Of a stretch of DNA of 64,000 nucleotides, positions 1 through 8,404 are shown in pieces. Positions within the stretch are counted from its first letter, which is position 1, and every line of letters starts with the position of its first letter. Source of the DNA: Frateuria_A sp051900535 (GTDB lineage Bacteria; Pseudomonadota; Gammaproteobacteria; Xanthomonadales; Rhodanobacteraceae). Where the stretch lies: contig NZ_JBHZGI010000006.1 in NCBI RefSeq assembly GCF_051900535.1, positions 62,001 through 126,000 of the forward strand, in the 5' to 3' direction. The translations under genes and the position numbers were made by a program. The notes beneath the pieces were generated by a model. That model worked only from the letters and a program-made list of their open reading frames with translations. It had not been told where the DNA came from and did not search any database.

Positions 1-1506
1 CAGCACCGATTGGCTGCCGGTCAGCACTGCCCGGCTGGCTGGCGTGAGGCGCAGGGTGCCGTAGCCCTCGGCATCGGCTTCGAGCAGGCCGGCGGCGAGT
101 AGCTGACGGAACACCGAGCGCCAGCCTTTCTCGTCCATGTCGGCGCCGATGCCGAACGTGGTCAGGCGTTCATGGCCCAACTGGCGCATGCGCTCGCCCT
201 CGATGCCGCGCAGGATGTCGATCACGTGCCCGGCACCGAAACGCTGGCCGCTGCGGTAGACCGCCGACAGCGCCTTCTGCGCGGGGACGGTGGCATCCCA
301 GGTCCTGGGCGCCTCGAGGCAGTTGTCGCAGTTGCCGCAGGGTCCCTCGTAGTCCTCGCCGAACGCGCCCAGCAGAAGCTCGCGCCGGCAGCGGGTGGCC
401 TCGGCGAAGCTGAGCAGACTCTCCAGCTTCTGGCGCTCGATGCGCTTGCGTTCGTCGGCTGAGTCGGACTGGGCGATCATCTGGCTCATCGTCACCACGT
501 CGGACAGGCCATAAAGCATCAGGGCCTCGGCCGGCAGGCCGTCGCGACCGCCGCGGCCGGTCTCCTGGTAGTAGCCCTCCATCGAGCGCGGCAGGTCCAG
601 GTGCGCGACGAAGCGTACGTCCGGCTTGTCGATGCCCATGCCGAAGGCAACCGTGGCGACCATGACCACGCCATCCTCGCGCAGGAAGCGCTGCTGGTTG
701 GCCGCGCGCACCCGCGCATCCAGGCCGGCGTGGTATGGCAACGCCTCGATACCGGCCTCGGCCAGCCAGGCGGCGGTGTCGTCGACCTTCTTCCGGCTCA
801 GCGCATAGACGATCCCGGCCTCGCCACGGTGGCCATCGAGGAACTGCATCAGCTGCGTGCGCGGATTGTGCTTGAGCGTCACGCGGTAGCGGATGTTCGG
901 CCGGTCGAAGCTGGAGACGAACCGGTGCGCCCGGCCCAGGCCGAGCCGCTCGACGATTTCCTCGCGGGTGCGCGCGTCGGCGGTGGCGGTGAGCGCGATG
1001 CGCGGGATCTGGGCAAAGCGCTCGGCCAATACCGCCAATTCGCGGTACTCCGGACGGAAGTCGTGGCCCCACTGCGAAACGCAGTGCGCCTCGTCGATGG
1101 CGAACAGCGCCACGTCGATCTGTTCGAGCAGGCCCAGGAAGCGGGGCGTGAGCAGGCGCTCGGGCGCCACGTAGAGCAGTTTCAGGCCGCCGGCGAGCAG
1201 GCGGCGTTCGACCTCGCGCTGGTCCTCGGGCGGCAGGCTGGAATTGAGGTAGGCCGCGGCCACGCCCGCTTCGCGCAAGGCATCGACCTGATCCTGCATC
1301 AGCGCGATCAGCGGCGAGACGACGATGGCCGTACCCGGTCGCAGCAGTGCGGGAATCTGGTAACACAGCGACTTGCCGCCACCGGTGGGCATGAGTACCA
1401 GCGCGTCGCCGCCCTCGGCCACCGCATGCACGATGGCCTGTTGCTGGCCGCGGAAGCTGGCGTAACCGAAGACGCTGTGGAGGAGATCGAGGGCGCGGGA
1501 AGACAT
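1..1506 (-). CDS. recQ: ATP-dependent DNA helicase RecQ (3' part cut by window edge)
   Basis: RecQ is a 3'-5' DNA helicase that acts in recombination and stalled-fork repair in the cytoplasm. The visible 502 residues start at ATG 1506 with MSSRALDLLHSVFGYASF. They carry the Walker A motif MPTGGGKSLCYQIP (about residues 38-51), the DEAH box in AIDEAHCVSQWGHDFRPEY, the helicase C-terminal lobe with ATVAFGMGID and QETGRGGRDG, and a zinc-binding C-x(16)-CGNCDNC element followed by the winged-helix RQC region. The frame is still open at base 1, so the end of the RQC region and any HRDC domain lie outside. The neighbour upstream on the same strand is an alkyltransferase-like DNA repair protein, separated by a REP-like palindrome. 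Confidence 0.95.
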   Translation of the reverse strand, partial: MSSRALDLLHSVFGYASFRGQQQAIVHAVAEGGDALVLMPTGGGKSLCYQIPALLRPGTAIVVSPLIALMQDQVDALREAGVAAAYLNSSLPPEDQREVERRLLAGGLKLLYVAPERLLTPRFLGLLEQIDVALFAIDEAHCVSQWGHDFRPEYRELAVLAERFAQIPRIALTATADARTREEIVERLGLGRAHRFVSSFDRPNIRYRVTLKHNPRTQLMQFLDGHRGEAGIVYALSRKKVDDTAAWLAEAGIEALPYHAGLDARVRAANQQRFLREDGVVMVATVAFGMGIDKPDVRFVAHLDLPRSMEGYYQETGRGGRDGLPAEALMLYGLSDVVTMSQMIAQSDSADERKRIERQKLESLLSFAEATRCRRELLLGAFGEDYEGPCGNCDNCLEAPRTWDATVPAQKALSAVYRSGQRFGAGHVIDILRGIEGERMRQLGHERLTTFGIGADMDEKGWRSVFRQLLAAGLLEADAEGYGTLRLTPASRAVLTGSQSVL

Positions 1507-1585
1507 CGGGTGCATGCTACCAAAGCAGCGTTCCGCGCCCGTCCGCGACGCGCGCCGGTAGCGGTAGGCAAAGCCGGATGCGGGT

Positions 1586-1628
1586 TGTAGGTCGCGGGTT
1601 GCGTGGGTGGGTTGAAGCCGACCCTACA
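1586..1628. repeat. REP-like intergenic palindrome
   Basis: The ends TGTAGG-TCG and CGACCCTACA are inverted repeats with one unpaired base. The interior is rich in GGGTTG and GGGTTGAAGCC. It sits between recQ and the ATL gene and overlaps the last five bases of the ATL gene. The pattern TGTAGG...CCTACA resembles repetitive extragenic palindromes common in Xanthomonadales and Pseudomonas. Copy number elsewhere cannot be seen here. Confidence 0.5.
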
Positions 1629-1962
1629 AGGTCATGCCCCAGAGCACGCGGTCCAGGTCCGCATCCAGTCCAAAGCGCGACAGGGGCACGCGACCATTGA
1701 CCACGTCGATGCCCTCGGCGCGCAGCAACCGGCACTGCTCGCGGAAGCCGCGACTGCCCGGCGGCAACGCAATGTGGCCGCTCGCGCGCAGCACGCGATG
1801 CCAAGGCAGTTCCATCCCGTCAGGTGTCTCGCCCAGCAGCTTGCCGACCAGCCGCGCGCGCCCCGGCAGCCCGGCGCGGGCGGCGATTGCGCCATAGCTG
1901 GCGACGCGGCCACGCGGGATGGCGGCGACGGCGGCATAGACGCGGGTGTGGCTTTCCTGCAT
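1624..1962 (-). CDS. Alkyltransferase-like (ATL) DNA-binding protein, MGMT family
   Basis: This 112-residue protein matches the DNA-binding domain of O6-alkylguanine-DNA alkyltransferases, with helix-turn-helix RVASYGAIAARAGLPGRARLVG and the active-site segment LPWHRVLRASG. In true alkyltransferases that segment is PCHRV. Here the acceptor cysteine is replaced by tryptophan, the hallmark of ATL proteins. In characterised family members (Atl1, YbaZ), ATLs flip out O6-alkylguanine without repairing it and hand the lesion to nucleotide excision repair. The gene lies just upstream of recQ on the same strand, consistent with a DNA-repair neighbourhood. The domain is full length with no N-terminal Ada-type domain. 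It is probably a functional lesion sensor and not a methyltransferase. Confidence 0.85.
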   Translation of the reverse strand: MQESHTRVYAAVAAIPRGRVASYGAIAARAGLPGRARLVGKLLGETPDGMELPWHRVLRASGHIALPPGSRGFREQCRLLRAEGIDVVNGRVPLSRFGLDADLDRVLWGMTL

Positions 1963-2026
1963 GGCTCGTCACTTGGGCACGATGCGGCGGGAGGTTACCA
2001 TCGGCGTCGCATCAAGGAGTCCGCCC

Positions 2027-2431
2027 ATGCGCCATTTCGAAGCCGTGCGTTCCCACGTCGGCAGCCAGCACGCGCTGCGACAGAACGATCCGTACCTGAT
2101 CAGCTTCGATCTGGCCCTGCCGCTCGGGCGCCACCAGGGCATCTATCTGGCCGAGCTGGAGGACGAGGGTGGCCGTCGCTACCTGCGCCTGTCCACACCG
2201 ATCGGCCCCTTGGCGGGCACCGATCCGCGCCGCTGCCTGCGCTTCAACTGGGAACAACGCACCGGCTTCCTGGCCGTGGCCGATCTGGACGGATCGCCCT
2301 ACCTGCACCTGTGCGAGAACCGTCCCTACGAGTTCCTCGACGGCGGCGAGCTCGAGCGCCTGATCGGCGAACTCGGCCAGTTGGGCGACCAGCTGGAGCA
2401 GGTCATCGCCAGCGGTGGCGACAGCTTCTGA
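2027..2431 (+). CDS. Conserved hypothetical protein, small cytosolic
   Basis: This 134-residue protein starts at ATG 2027, seven bases after a clean AAGGAG (2014-2019). That start is preferred over an ATG 81 bases upstream with no ribosome binding site. There is no signal peptide or membrane segment. The sequence alternates predicted strands (YLISFDLALPLG, GIYLAELEDEGGRRYLRLST, GFLAVADLDGSPYLHLCE) and ends in an acidic amphipathic helix (GELERLIGELGQLGDQLEQVI). The strand-rich core plus terminal helix recalls YbjN or CesT-type small folds, but that is only a fold guess. No function is proposed. It is transcribed divergently from the ATL gene and faces the phosphate transporter. Confidence 0.75.
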   Translation: MRHFEAVRSHVGSQHALRQNDPYLISFDLALPLGRHQGIYLAELEDEGGRRYLRLSTPIGPLAGTDPRRCLRFNWEQRTGFLAVADLDGSPYLHLCENRPYEFLDGGELERLIGELGQLGDQLEQVIASGGDSF

Positions 2432-2524
2432 CGCAAACGGCGCGCGGCTTTTCGTGAAACCGCTGCCGGCGTGCCTTCCGCCGGGAGCATCGCCGTCAAG
2501 CGCAGCTTCTACAAAACTCCCGGA

Positions 2525-3646
2525 TCAGTGCGCGAACAGCTGCACCAGCCGCACGAAGCCGTAGGCCAGCAGTGCGGTGATCGGCAGGGTCAGGATCCAG
2601 GCCCACACCATGCGCTCGACCACCGACCAGCGGATCGCGTTGAAGCGCTTGGCCGCGCCCACGCCCATGATCGAGGCGGACACGTTGTGCGTGGTCGACA
2701 CCGGGATACCGAACGCCGAGGCGGTGAGGATCACCGCGGCCGAGCTGCCCTCGGCGGCGAAGCCGTTGATCGGATGCAGCTTGACCATCTTGTGGCCGAG
2801 CGTCTTGATGATGCGCCAGCCGCCGCCGGCGGTGCCCGCGGCCATGGTCAGCGCGCACACCACCGCCACCCACGCCGGCACATTGAAGCCACCCTCGGCG
2901 GAACCGGCGATGCGCAGGAAACCCAGCCACTGCGGCAGGTGATCCATCTGGCCCGCGGCGGTACCGCCGGCCAGGGCGAGCGCAATGATGCCCATGCTCT
3001 TCTGCGCGTCGTTCATGCCGTGGGCCAGGCCCATCGCGCTGGCCGAGACGATCTGCGCCTTGCCAAAGAACGCGTTGACGAACGGCGTACGACCCAGCCG
3101 CTTCAGCCATCCCTTGCGGTTGGCCAGCCAGGCGAACAGCGCGTACAGCGCCCCCATCAACAGGAAGCCGATGATGAAGCCCATCAGCGGCGAGACCACC
3201 ATCGGCACGACGACCTTCGGGATCACGCCCTTGCCGGCCCACCAGCCACCCTGCGACCAGATCACCGCGCCGAAGTTGTCGCCCGCCGCGGCGATCGCCG
3301 CGCCGACCAGCGCACCGACCAGTGCATGGCTGGAACTGGAAGGAAGGCCCAGCCACCAGGTGATCAGGTTCCACACCGTGGCCGCGAGCAACGCGCAGAT
3401 CAACAGTTGCGGCCCGGCCTCGACCACGTGCGTGTCGATCAGTCCGGCGGCGATGGTCTTGGCCACCGCGGTGCCCCACAGCGCGCCGATGAGGTTGGTC
3501 ACCGCCGCCAGCAGCACCGCCTGGCCGGGACTGAGTACCTTGGTCGCCACCACCGTGGCGATCGAGTTGGCGGTGTCGTGGAAGCCGTTGATGTAGGTGA
3601 AGGCGAGTGCGATCAGCACCACCGCGAAGACCAGGCCCAGGCTCAT
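2525..3646 (-). CDS. pit: Inorganic phosphate transporter, PiT family
   Basis: This is a 373-residue inner-membrane low-affinity phosphate permease coupled to a cation. The N-terminus carries the PiT signature GFHDTANSIATVVAT (about residues 21-35). A second copy of the family repeat, GLAHGMNDAQKSMG, occurs in the C-terminal half, as expected for the inverted-repeat PiT fold. Multiple hydrophobic helices span the whole length. The size fits the short bacterial PiT group rather than the longer E. coli PitA. It lies 10 bp downstream of a DUF47 protein, the usual partner of bacterial PiT permeases, so the two form an operon. No Pho box was recognised upstream. Confidence 0.92.
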   Translation of the reverse strand: MSLGLVFAVVLIALAFTYINGFHDTANSIATVVATKVLSPGQAVLLAAVTNLIGALWGTAVAKTIAAGLIDTHVVEAGPQLLICALLAATVWNLITWWLGLPSSSSHALVGALVGAAIAAAGDNFGAVIWSQGGWWAGKGVIPKVVVPMVVSPLMGFIIGFLLMGALYALFAWLANRKGWLKRLGRTPFVNAFFGKAQIVSASAMGLAHGMNDAQKSMGIIALALAGGTAAGQMDHLPQWLGFLRIAGSAEGGFNVPAWVAVVCALTMAAGTAGGGWRIIKTLGHKMVKLHPINGFAAEGSSAAVILTASAFGIPVSTTHNVSASIMGVGAAKRFNAIRWSVVERMVWAWILTLPITALLAYGFVRLVQLFAH

Positions 3647-3656
3647 GCGCGCGGCC

Positions 3657-4286
3657 TCAGGAGTGCTTGAGCACGATCGAATAGACGATGTTGCCGACGT
3701 CGCGGCACTTGTCGATCGCCTTCTCGATCAGTTCGAACAGATCCTTGGCGAGCATCGCCTTCATCGCGTCGTGGCCTTCCACGTACAGCGTGCGGTAGGG
3801 CGCCAGCAGCATGCGATCACCCTCGGACTCCAGCGCCTGCAGGCGGTCCTGCAGCTTCTTGACCGGATCGATGCGCAGGCCGTGGCGCAGCTCGCCGATC
3901 ATCTCGACGACCACGCTGACCGACTCTTCCAGCACGCAGGCGCGCTGGGCGAAATCGACGTCCGCCACGCGCTCGACCACGATCAGATAGCGCTCGGCGA
4001 ACTTTTCCACCGTCTTGGGAATCTTGTAGAGCGCGGAATTGAGCGCCTCGATGTCTTCGCGATCCAGCGCGGTGACGAAGGTGTTGACCAGCTCCTCGCT
4101 GATCTGCGCGGCCAATGCCTTCTCGCGGGCACGAGCGCCGGCAAAGTCGGCCATCACCGGCGCGCGCTCCTTGTGGGCGAGCATCTGGTGCAGTGCCTTG
4201 GCGCTGCCGTGCGCCGCCTCGGCGCTCTGCTCGAGCAGGCCGTAGAACCGGTCGCCCTTACCGAAAATCGTCTGCAATGAAAACAT
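3657..4286 (-). CDS. DUF47 (PhoU-like) phosphate transport accessory protein
   Basis: This 209-residue helical protein begins MFSLQTIFGKGDRFYGLLEQ, typical of the TIGR00153/DUF47 family. An upstream in-frame ATG at 4343 is less likely because the family starts at MF-L-FGK. DUF47 proteins have a PhoU-like fold of helical bundles and associate with or regulate PiT transporters. The gene is 10 bp upstream of the PiT permease, giving the DUF47-pit operon seen in many bacteria. The function in phosphate uptake is inferred from family and context. It is transcribed divergently from the CorC/HlyC-type gene. Confidence 0.88.
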   Translation of the reverse strand: MFSLQTIFGKGDRFYGLLEQSAEAAHGSAKALHQMLAHKERAPVMADFAGARAREKALAAQISEELVNTFVTALDREDIEALNSALYKIPKTVEKFAERYLIVVERVADVDFAQRACVLEESVSVVVEMIGELRHGLRIDPVKKLQDRLQALESEGDRMLLAPYRTLYVEGHDAMKAMLAKDLFELIEKAIDKCRDVGNIVYSIVLKHS

Positions 4287-4451
4287 GCGCGTGCCTGGAA
4301 GCCGGAGTGAGGGGTCAAACAGGCGACATGTTACAGGAGCCACCGCGGCAACGGCTGACGCTGGCCTTCACTGGCCATGCACGCCCCACTGCGTGCTTGC
4401 CGGGCATCCCGTACACTGCGCACCCATGCGACCCCGAAGTCACCCGCCGCG

Positions 4452-5774
4452 ATGCTGACCGATATCGCGCTCGTCATCCTTCTGTCGGTGTTCAACGGCT
4501 TTTTCGCGTTGTCGGAAATGGCGCTGGTCACCTCGCGCAAGAGCCGCCTCAAGCAGATGGCCCAGGGCAGCCGGCGCGCCCGGGTGGCGCTGCGCCACGC
4601 CGAGGCGCCGGAACACTTCCTCTCGACCGTGCAGGTGGGCATCACGCTGGTGATGCTGGTGACCGGCGCGGTGGCCGGCGACCGGCTCGGCGACCGCTTC
4701 GCCGAGTTGCTGCAGGGAGGCCGGATCAGTTGGCTCGCACCCTATGCCCACGGCCTGGGCATCGTGATCGGTTTCGTGGTGATCTCCTACATCCAGATCG
4801 TGATCGGCGAGTTGCTGCCCAAGCGGCTGGCCTTGTCGGCGCCGGAGCGGCTTTCCGGGTTCGTCGCCATGCCGATGCTTTTCTTGGCGCGGGTCACCGG
4901 CCCGTTCGTATGGCTGCTCAACCGCTCCAGCGGGCTACTGCTCAAGCTGCTGCGGGTGAACGACCAGGGCAGCGGCAGGGTTACCGAAGAGGAGATCCGT
5001 TTGCTGGTCGCCGAAAGCGCCGAGCAGGGCGTACTGGACCCGGACGAGCACAACATGGTCAACCGCGTGCTGCGCCTGGGCGACCGCACGGTCGACAGCG
5101 TGATGACCCCGCGCATGCGCATCGCCTGGCTGGACCGGTCCGCCTCGCGCGAGGAGAACATCGCCGTGATGCGTGAGACGCCCTACTCACGCTACCCCGT
5201 CTACCAGGGCGACGAGAGCGATGTGGTCGGCGTGCTGGAGGTCAAGAGCCTGATCGGCGGCATGACCGGCGATACGCCGGAGCTGTTCCGCCAATTGGCC
5301 AAGCCGCTATATGTCCCGGCCACGGCTCGCGCGATGGACCTGCTGGAGGAATTCCGGGACGCCGAGACGCCGGTGGCGCTCGTGGTGGACGAGTACGGCG
5401 ATATCGATGGGCTGGTCACGCTCAACGACCTGCTCGCCGCCGTGGTCGGCGCCAGCCAGCTCGGTCATGGCGGCAGCGAAGAGCACCCGCCGATCGTGGC
5501 GCGCGAGGATGGCAGCTGGCTCGTCGACGGGTCGCTCTCCACCGAGGACCTGCGCGAACTGCTCCACGTCGAGCGCCTGCCCGGCGAGGAGGAGCACGAG
5601 TTCCGCACCGCCGCCGGCATGGTGATGACCGCGCTGGCACACATCCCGCAGGTAGGCGAGGTCTTCGCCTGGCGTGGCATCCGCTTCGAGGTGGTCGACC
5701 TCGATGGTGCGCGTATCGACAAGCTGCTGGTGACGCCCGCCCCGCGCATCGAGGCGGCCGACGACGAGCAGTAG
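4452..5774 (+). CDS. Hemolysin-family CNNM/CorC-type membrane protein with CBS domains
   Basis: The 440-residue product starts at ATG 4452 (MLTDIALVILLSVFNGFFAL). This matches the CNNM N-terminus, and the longer frame upstream adds only arginine-rich residues. The N-terminal half (residues 1 to about 180) is a CNNM transmembrane domain with FFALSEMALVTSRKSRL and GELLPKRLAL. The middle holds two CBS domains (SVMTPRMRIAWLD and the following VDEYGDIDGLVTLNDLL). The C-terminal 80 residues are the CorC/HlyC domain (TAAGMVMTALAHIP). Family members are implicated in magnesium or cobalt efflux. Transport by this copy is inferred only. Confidence 0.9.
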   Translation: MLTDIALVILLSVFNGFFALSEMALVTSRKSRLKQMAQGSRRARVALRHAEAPEHFLSTVQVGITLVMLVTGAVAGDRLGDRFAELLQGGRISWLAPYAHGLGIVIGFVVISYIQIVIGELLPKRLALSAPERLSGFVAMPMLFLARVTGPFVWLLNRSSGLLLKLLRVNDQGSGRVTEEEIRLLVAESAEQGVLDPDEHNMVNRVLRLGDRTVDSVMTPRMRIAWLDRSASREENIAVMRETPYSRYPVYQGDESDVVGVLEVKSLIGGMTGDTPELFRQLAKPLYVPATARAMDLLEEFRDAETPVALVVDEYGDIDGLVTLNDLLAAVVGASQLGHGGSEEHPPIVAREDGSWLVDGSLSTEDLRELLHVERLPGEEEHEFRTAAGMVMTALAHIPQVGEVFAWRGIRFEVVDLDGARIDKLLVTPAPRIEAADDEQ

Positions 5775-5842
5775 TTGGCCAAACTTGGCACGGCACTGAC
5801 CGCGTTCGGCCTTTCACATCCCCCTTTGCTAGTCTCGGACCG

Positions 5843-6697
5843 ATGTCTTCGTCCAAGTCCGCCAGCGTGAGCTCGTCCCTGCCGGCGCCACCGTTGCCCC
5901 GGCCGGACCAGCGCTGGGCCCTGTTCCTCGACGTGGACGGGTGCCTGCTGGACTTCGCCGACGACCCGGCAGCGGTGATCGTCACTCCTCGACTGCGCGC
6001 GGTCCTGCAGGCGCTGCACGACCGGCTCGGCGGCGCGCTGGCCCTGGTCAGCGGGCGCGGCGTGAAAGATCTGGACCGACTGTTCGACACGCCGGCCTGG
6101 GCGCTTGCCGGCCTGCACGGCTACGAGCTGCGTTACGACGACGGCCGCCATCGCGAGCTCACCGCCGATCCGGCCGACCAGGCGCGCATGCGCGCCGCGG
6201 TGCAGGCATTGGCCGATCGGCTCGACGGCGTGCAACTGGAAGACAAGCAGCACGCCATGGCGCTGCACTGCCGGCGCGCCCCGGACCGCCTGCCGGCCTT
6301 GCGCGCGGCGGCCGAGGCGGTCGCCGCCGATCTGCCAGGTTATGAGCTGCAGCCGGGCAACCTGGTGATGGAGTTCAAGCCGACCGGAATGGACAAGGGC
6401 CGCGCCGTGGACGAACTGATGCAGCAGTTGCCGTTCGCCGGCCGTACCCCGGTGTACCTGGGTGACGACCTGACCGACGAGCACGCTTTCCATGCGGTCA
6501 ATCGCGCCGGCGGGATCAGCGTGCGGATCGGGCAGCGCGAGCCCAGCCATGCCCGGTTCACGCTGCCTAGCCCGGCCGCCGTCCAGGCTTGGCTGGAGCG
6601 GGTGCGGGACGCGCCCGGCCACGGACAAGACCTTGCACAGGGAGTACCGATCGATGCCGACAACGGCGGAGGACAATTACCCGACCGCCAGCCCTGA
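5843..6697 (+). CDS. otsB: Trehalose-6-phosphate phosphatase
   Basis: OtsB dephosphorylates trehalose-6-phosphate, the last step of trehalose synthesis in stress protection. The protein is a HAD hydrolase of 284 residues with motif I LFLDVDGCLLDF (about residues 32-43), motif II ALVSGRG, and motif IV YLGDDLTDEHAF, as in the trehalose-phosphatase family. It is followed by otsA in the same direction, with a small ORF bridging the two. Upstream, TGCTAGTCT at about 5828-5836 resembles a RpoS-type -10, which would fit known stress control of otsBA. The match is short and unproven. Confidence 0.95.
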   Translation: MSSSKSASVSSSLPAPPLPRPDQRWALFLDVDGCLLDFADDPAAVIVTPRLRAVLQALHDRLGGALALVSGRGVKDLDRLFDTPAWALAGLHGYELRYDDGRHRELTADPADQARMRAAVQALADRLDGVQLEDKQHAMALHCRRAPDRLPALRAAAEAVAADLPGYELQPGNLVMEFKPTGMDKGRAVDELMQQLPFAGRTPVYLGDDLTDEHAFHAVNRAGGISVRIGQREPSHARFTLPSPAAVQAWLERVRDAPGHGQDLAQGVPIDADNGGGQLPDRQP

Positions 6698-6770
6698 GCT
6701 GGACCTGACCGGCGCCTGCCGTACCGCCCCGCCGTGGACCGCCCGCGCGCACCCCGGGGGCGCGCGATGA
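6654..6770 (+). pseudogene. Possible relict of a gene deleted between otsB and otsA (GH15-like?)
   Basis: A 38-codon frame starts at ATG 6654, nine bases after AGGGAG (6639-6644). It overlaps the end of otsB by 44 bases and stops in an ATGA overlap with the otsA start at 6767. The product reads MPTTAEDNYPTASPELDLTG and then turns proline- and arginine-rich. In many proteobacteria, as I recall, a GH15 glucoamylase-type gene sits between otsB and otsA, and such proteins begin with a P-x-LDL-x-x-x-G-x-C motif. The perfect ribosome binding site and the coupled stop suggest that the ends of such a gene remain after an internal deletion. This is inference. It could be a short coupling peptide or chance. 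Confidence 0.3.
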
Positions 6771-8152
6771 CGCGCACCGGCAAGAAGCCCGGGCGACTGG
6801 TGGTGGTCTCCAACCGTGTCGCCATGCCAAAGCAGACGGCTACCGGCGGCCTCGCCTCGGCCATGCGCGCGGCGCTGCAGGAACGTGGCGGACTGTGGTT
6901 TGGCTGGAGCGGCAAGCTCGCCACGCATACCGCCGAGGAGCTGCACCGGCTCAGCGACGACGCGATCGAGTACGTCACCATCGACCTCTCGCGCGCCGAC
7001 CACGACGACTTCTACGCCGGTTTCGCCAATCGCACGCTGTGGCCGCTGTTCCACTACCGGCCCGACCTGGTCGATTACCAGCGCAGCCATCTGGAAGGCT
7101 ATCTGCGGGTCAACGCGATTTTCGCCGACGAGCTGGTCAAGCTGCTCGAACCGGACGACATCATCTGGGTGCACGACTACCACCTGATCCCGCTGGCCGC
7201 GATGCTGCGCGAGCGCGGCGTGCGCAACCGCATCGGCTTCTTCCTGCACACGCCGCTGCCGGCAGCCGCGCTGCTGATAGCGCTGCCCAAGCACCGCGAG
7301 CTGCTCGAAACGCTGGCCAGCTATGACCTCGTCGGCCTGCACACCGCGCGCGACCTGCGTGCGCTGGAGGACTATTTCCTGCACGAGGTGGGCGGCGCGA
7401 TGCGTCCGGGAGGACGGCTGCGCGCGGCCAATGGCCGCCTGTTCCGCGCCGGCGTGTTCCCGATCAGCATCGACACCGCCGAGGTGGCCGAGGTGGCACG
7501 CAAGGCGATGGGCGAGGATGCGGTGCGCGAGTTCAAGCAGAGCCTGGACGGGCGCGACCTGGTCATCGGCGTCGACCGGCTGGACTATTCCAAGGGCCTG
7601 GCGCAGCGCTTCGAAGCCCTCGCCCACGTCCTGGAGCGCTCGCCCGCGCTGCACAGCCACGTCACCCTGCTGCAGATCGCCCCACCCTCGCGCGGCGCGG
7701 TGCCCGAATACCGGCTGATCCGTCGCGAGCTCGAGCGCATGGCCGGCCACATCAACGGCAGGTTCGCCACGCCCGAATGGGTGCCGATCCGCTACGTCAA
7801 CCAGTCCTTTCCGCACAGCCTGCTGGCCGGCTACTACCGCGTGGCGCGGGTGGGCCTGGTCACGCCTTTGCGCGACGGCATGAACCTGGTCGCCAAGGAA
7901 TACGTGGCCAGCCAGGATCCGAAGAATCCGGGCGTACTGGTGCTGTCGCGCTTCGCCGGTGCAGCCCAGGAGCTGACCGAGGCGCTGCTGGTCAATCCTG
8001 CCGATACGGTCGAGGTGGCCGATGCGCTGGAGCGCGCGCTGGCGATGCCCCTGCGCGAGCGGATCGCGCGGTGGCGGTCGATGATGGACGTGTTGCAGCG
8101 GCATGACCTGACCGCGTGGCGGATTGCCTTCCTGCATGCGTTGACGAGTTGA
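6767..8152 (+). CDS. otsA: Trehalose-6-phosphate synthase
   Basis: OtsA joins UDP-glucose and glucose-6-phosphate into trehalose-6-phosphate. The 461-residue GT20 enzyme starts at ATG 6767 (MTRTGKKPGRLVVVSNRVA). It shows the family landmarks VVVSNRV, GGLASAM, WFGWSGK, IIWVHDYHLIPLAAMLR, RIGFFLHTPLP, the catalytic-core segment VDRLDYSKGL, and PLRDGMNLVAKEYVASQ near the C-terminus. The start overlaps the stop of the small upstream frame (ATGA), so translation is probably coupled to it. Together with otsB it provides osmotic and desiccation protection. Confidence 0.96.
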   Translation: MTRTGKKPGRLVVVSNRVAMPKQTATGGLASAMRAALQERGGLWFGWSGKLATHTAEELHRLSDDAIEYVTIDLSRADHDDFYAGFANRTLWPLFHYRPDLVDYQRSHLEGYLRVNAIFADELVKLLEPDDIIWVHDYHLIPLAAMLRERGVRNRIGFFLHTPLPAAALLIALPKHRELLETLASYDLVGLHTARDLRALEDYFLHEVGGAMRPGGRLRAANGRLFRAGVFPISIDTAEVAEVARKAMGEDAVREFKQSLDGRDLVIGVDRLDYSKGLAQRFEALAHVLERSPALHSHVTLLQIAPPSRGAVPEYRLIRRELERMAGHINGRFATPEWVPIRYVNQSFPHSLLAGYYRVARVGLVTPLRDGMNLVAKEYVASQDPKNPGVLVLSRFAGAAQELTEALLVNPADTVEVADALERALAMPLRERIARWRSMMDVLQRHDLTAWRIAFLHALTS

Positions 8153-8404
8153 TCGCGCGGGGATGGCGATCCGGCTGCACTTTGGCATCTGCTCGGCCCG
8201 GATTCTCGCCGGCCCGGCCTGCTCCCGTTCCCGCCCAGCGCGAATGGCTATTGGCCCGCGCGTCGAAAAAGCCTCCAAACGCCCCGGGCGCCGGCGCGCC
8301 CTTGCGGAAATCACCGTCCAAGCGCCCCGCCCCGAGTGCGGCCAGCCCGCACACCCTGCCCCGATCCGATTACGCTAGCCCGGTTGCCCCAGGGGAGCCC
8401 CGCC

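Noticed and set aside
5772..5800. TTGGCACGGCACTGAC as a second sigma-54 promoter before otsB
   Set aside because: The -24 half fits, but the -12 element lacks TTGC at the required spacing.
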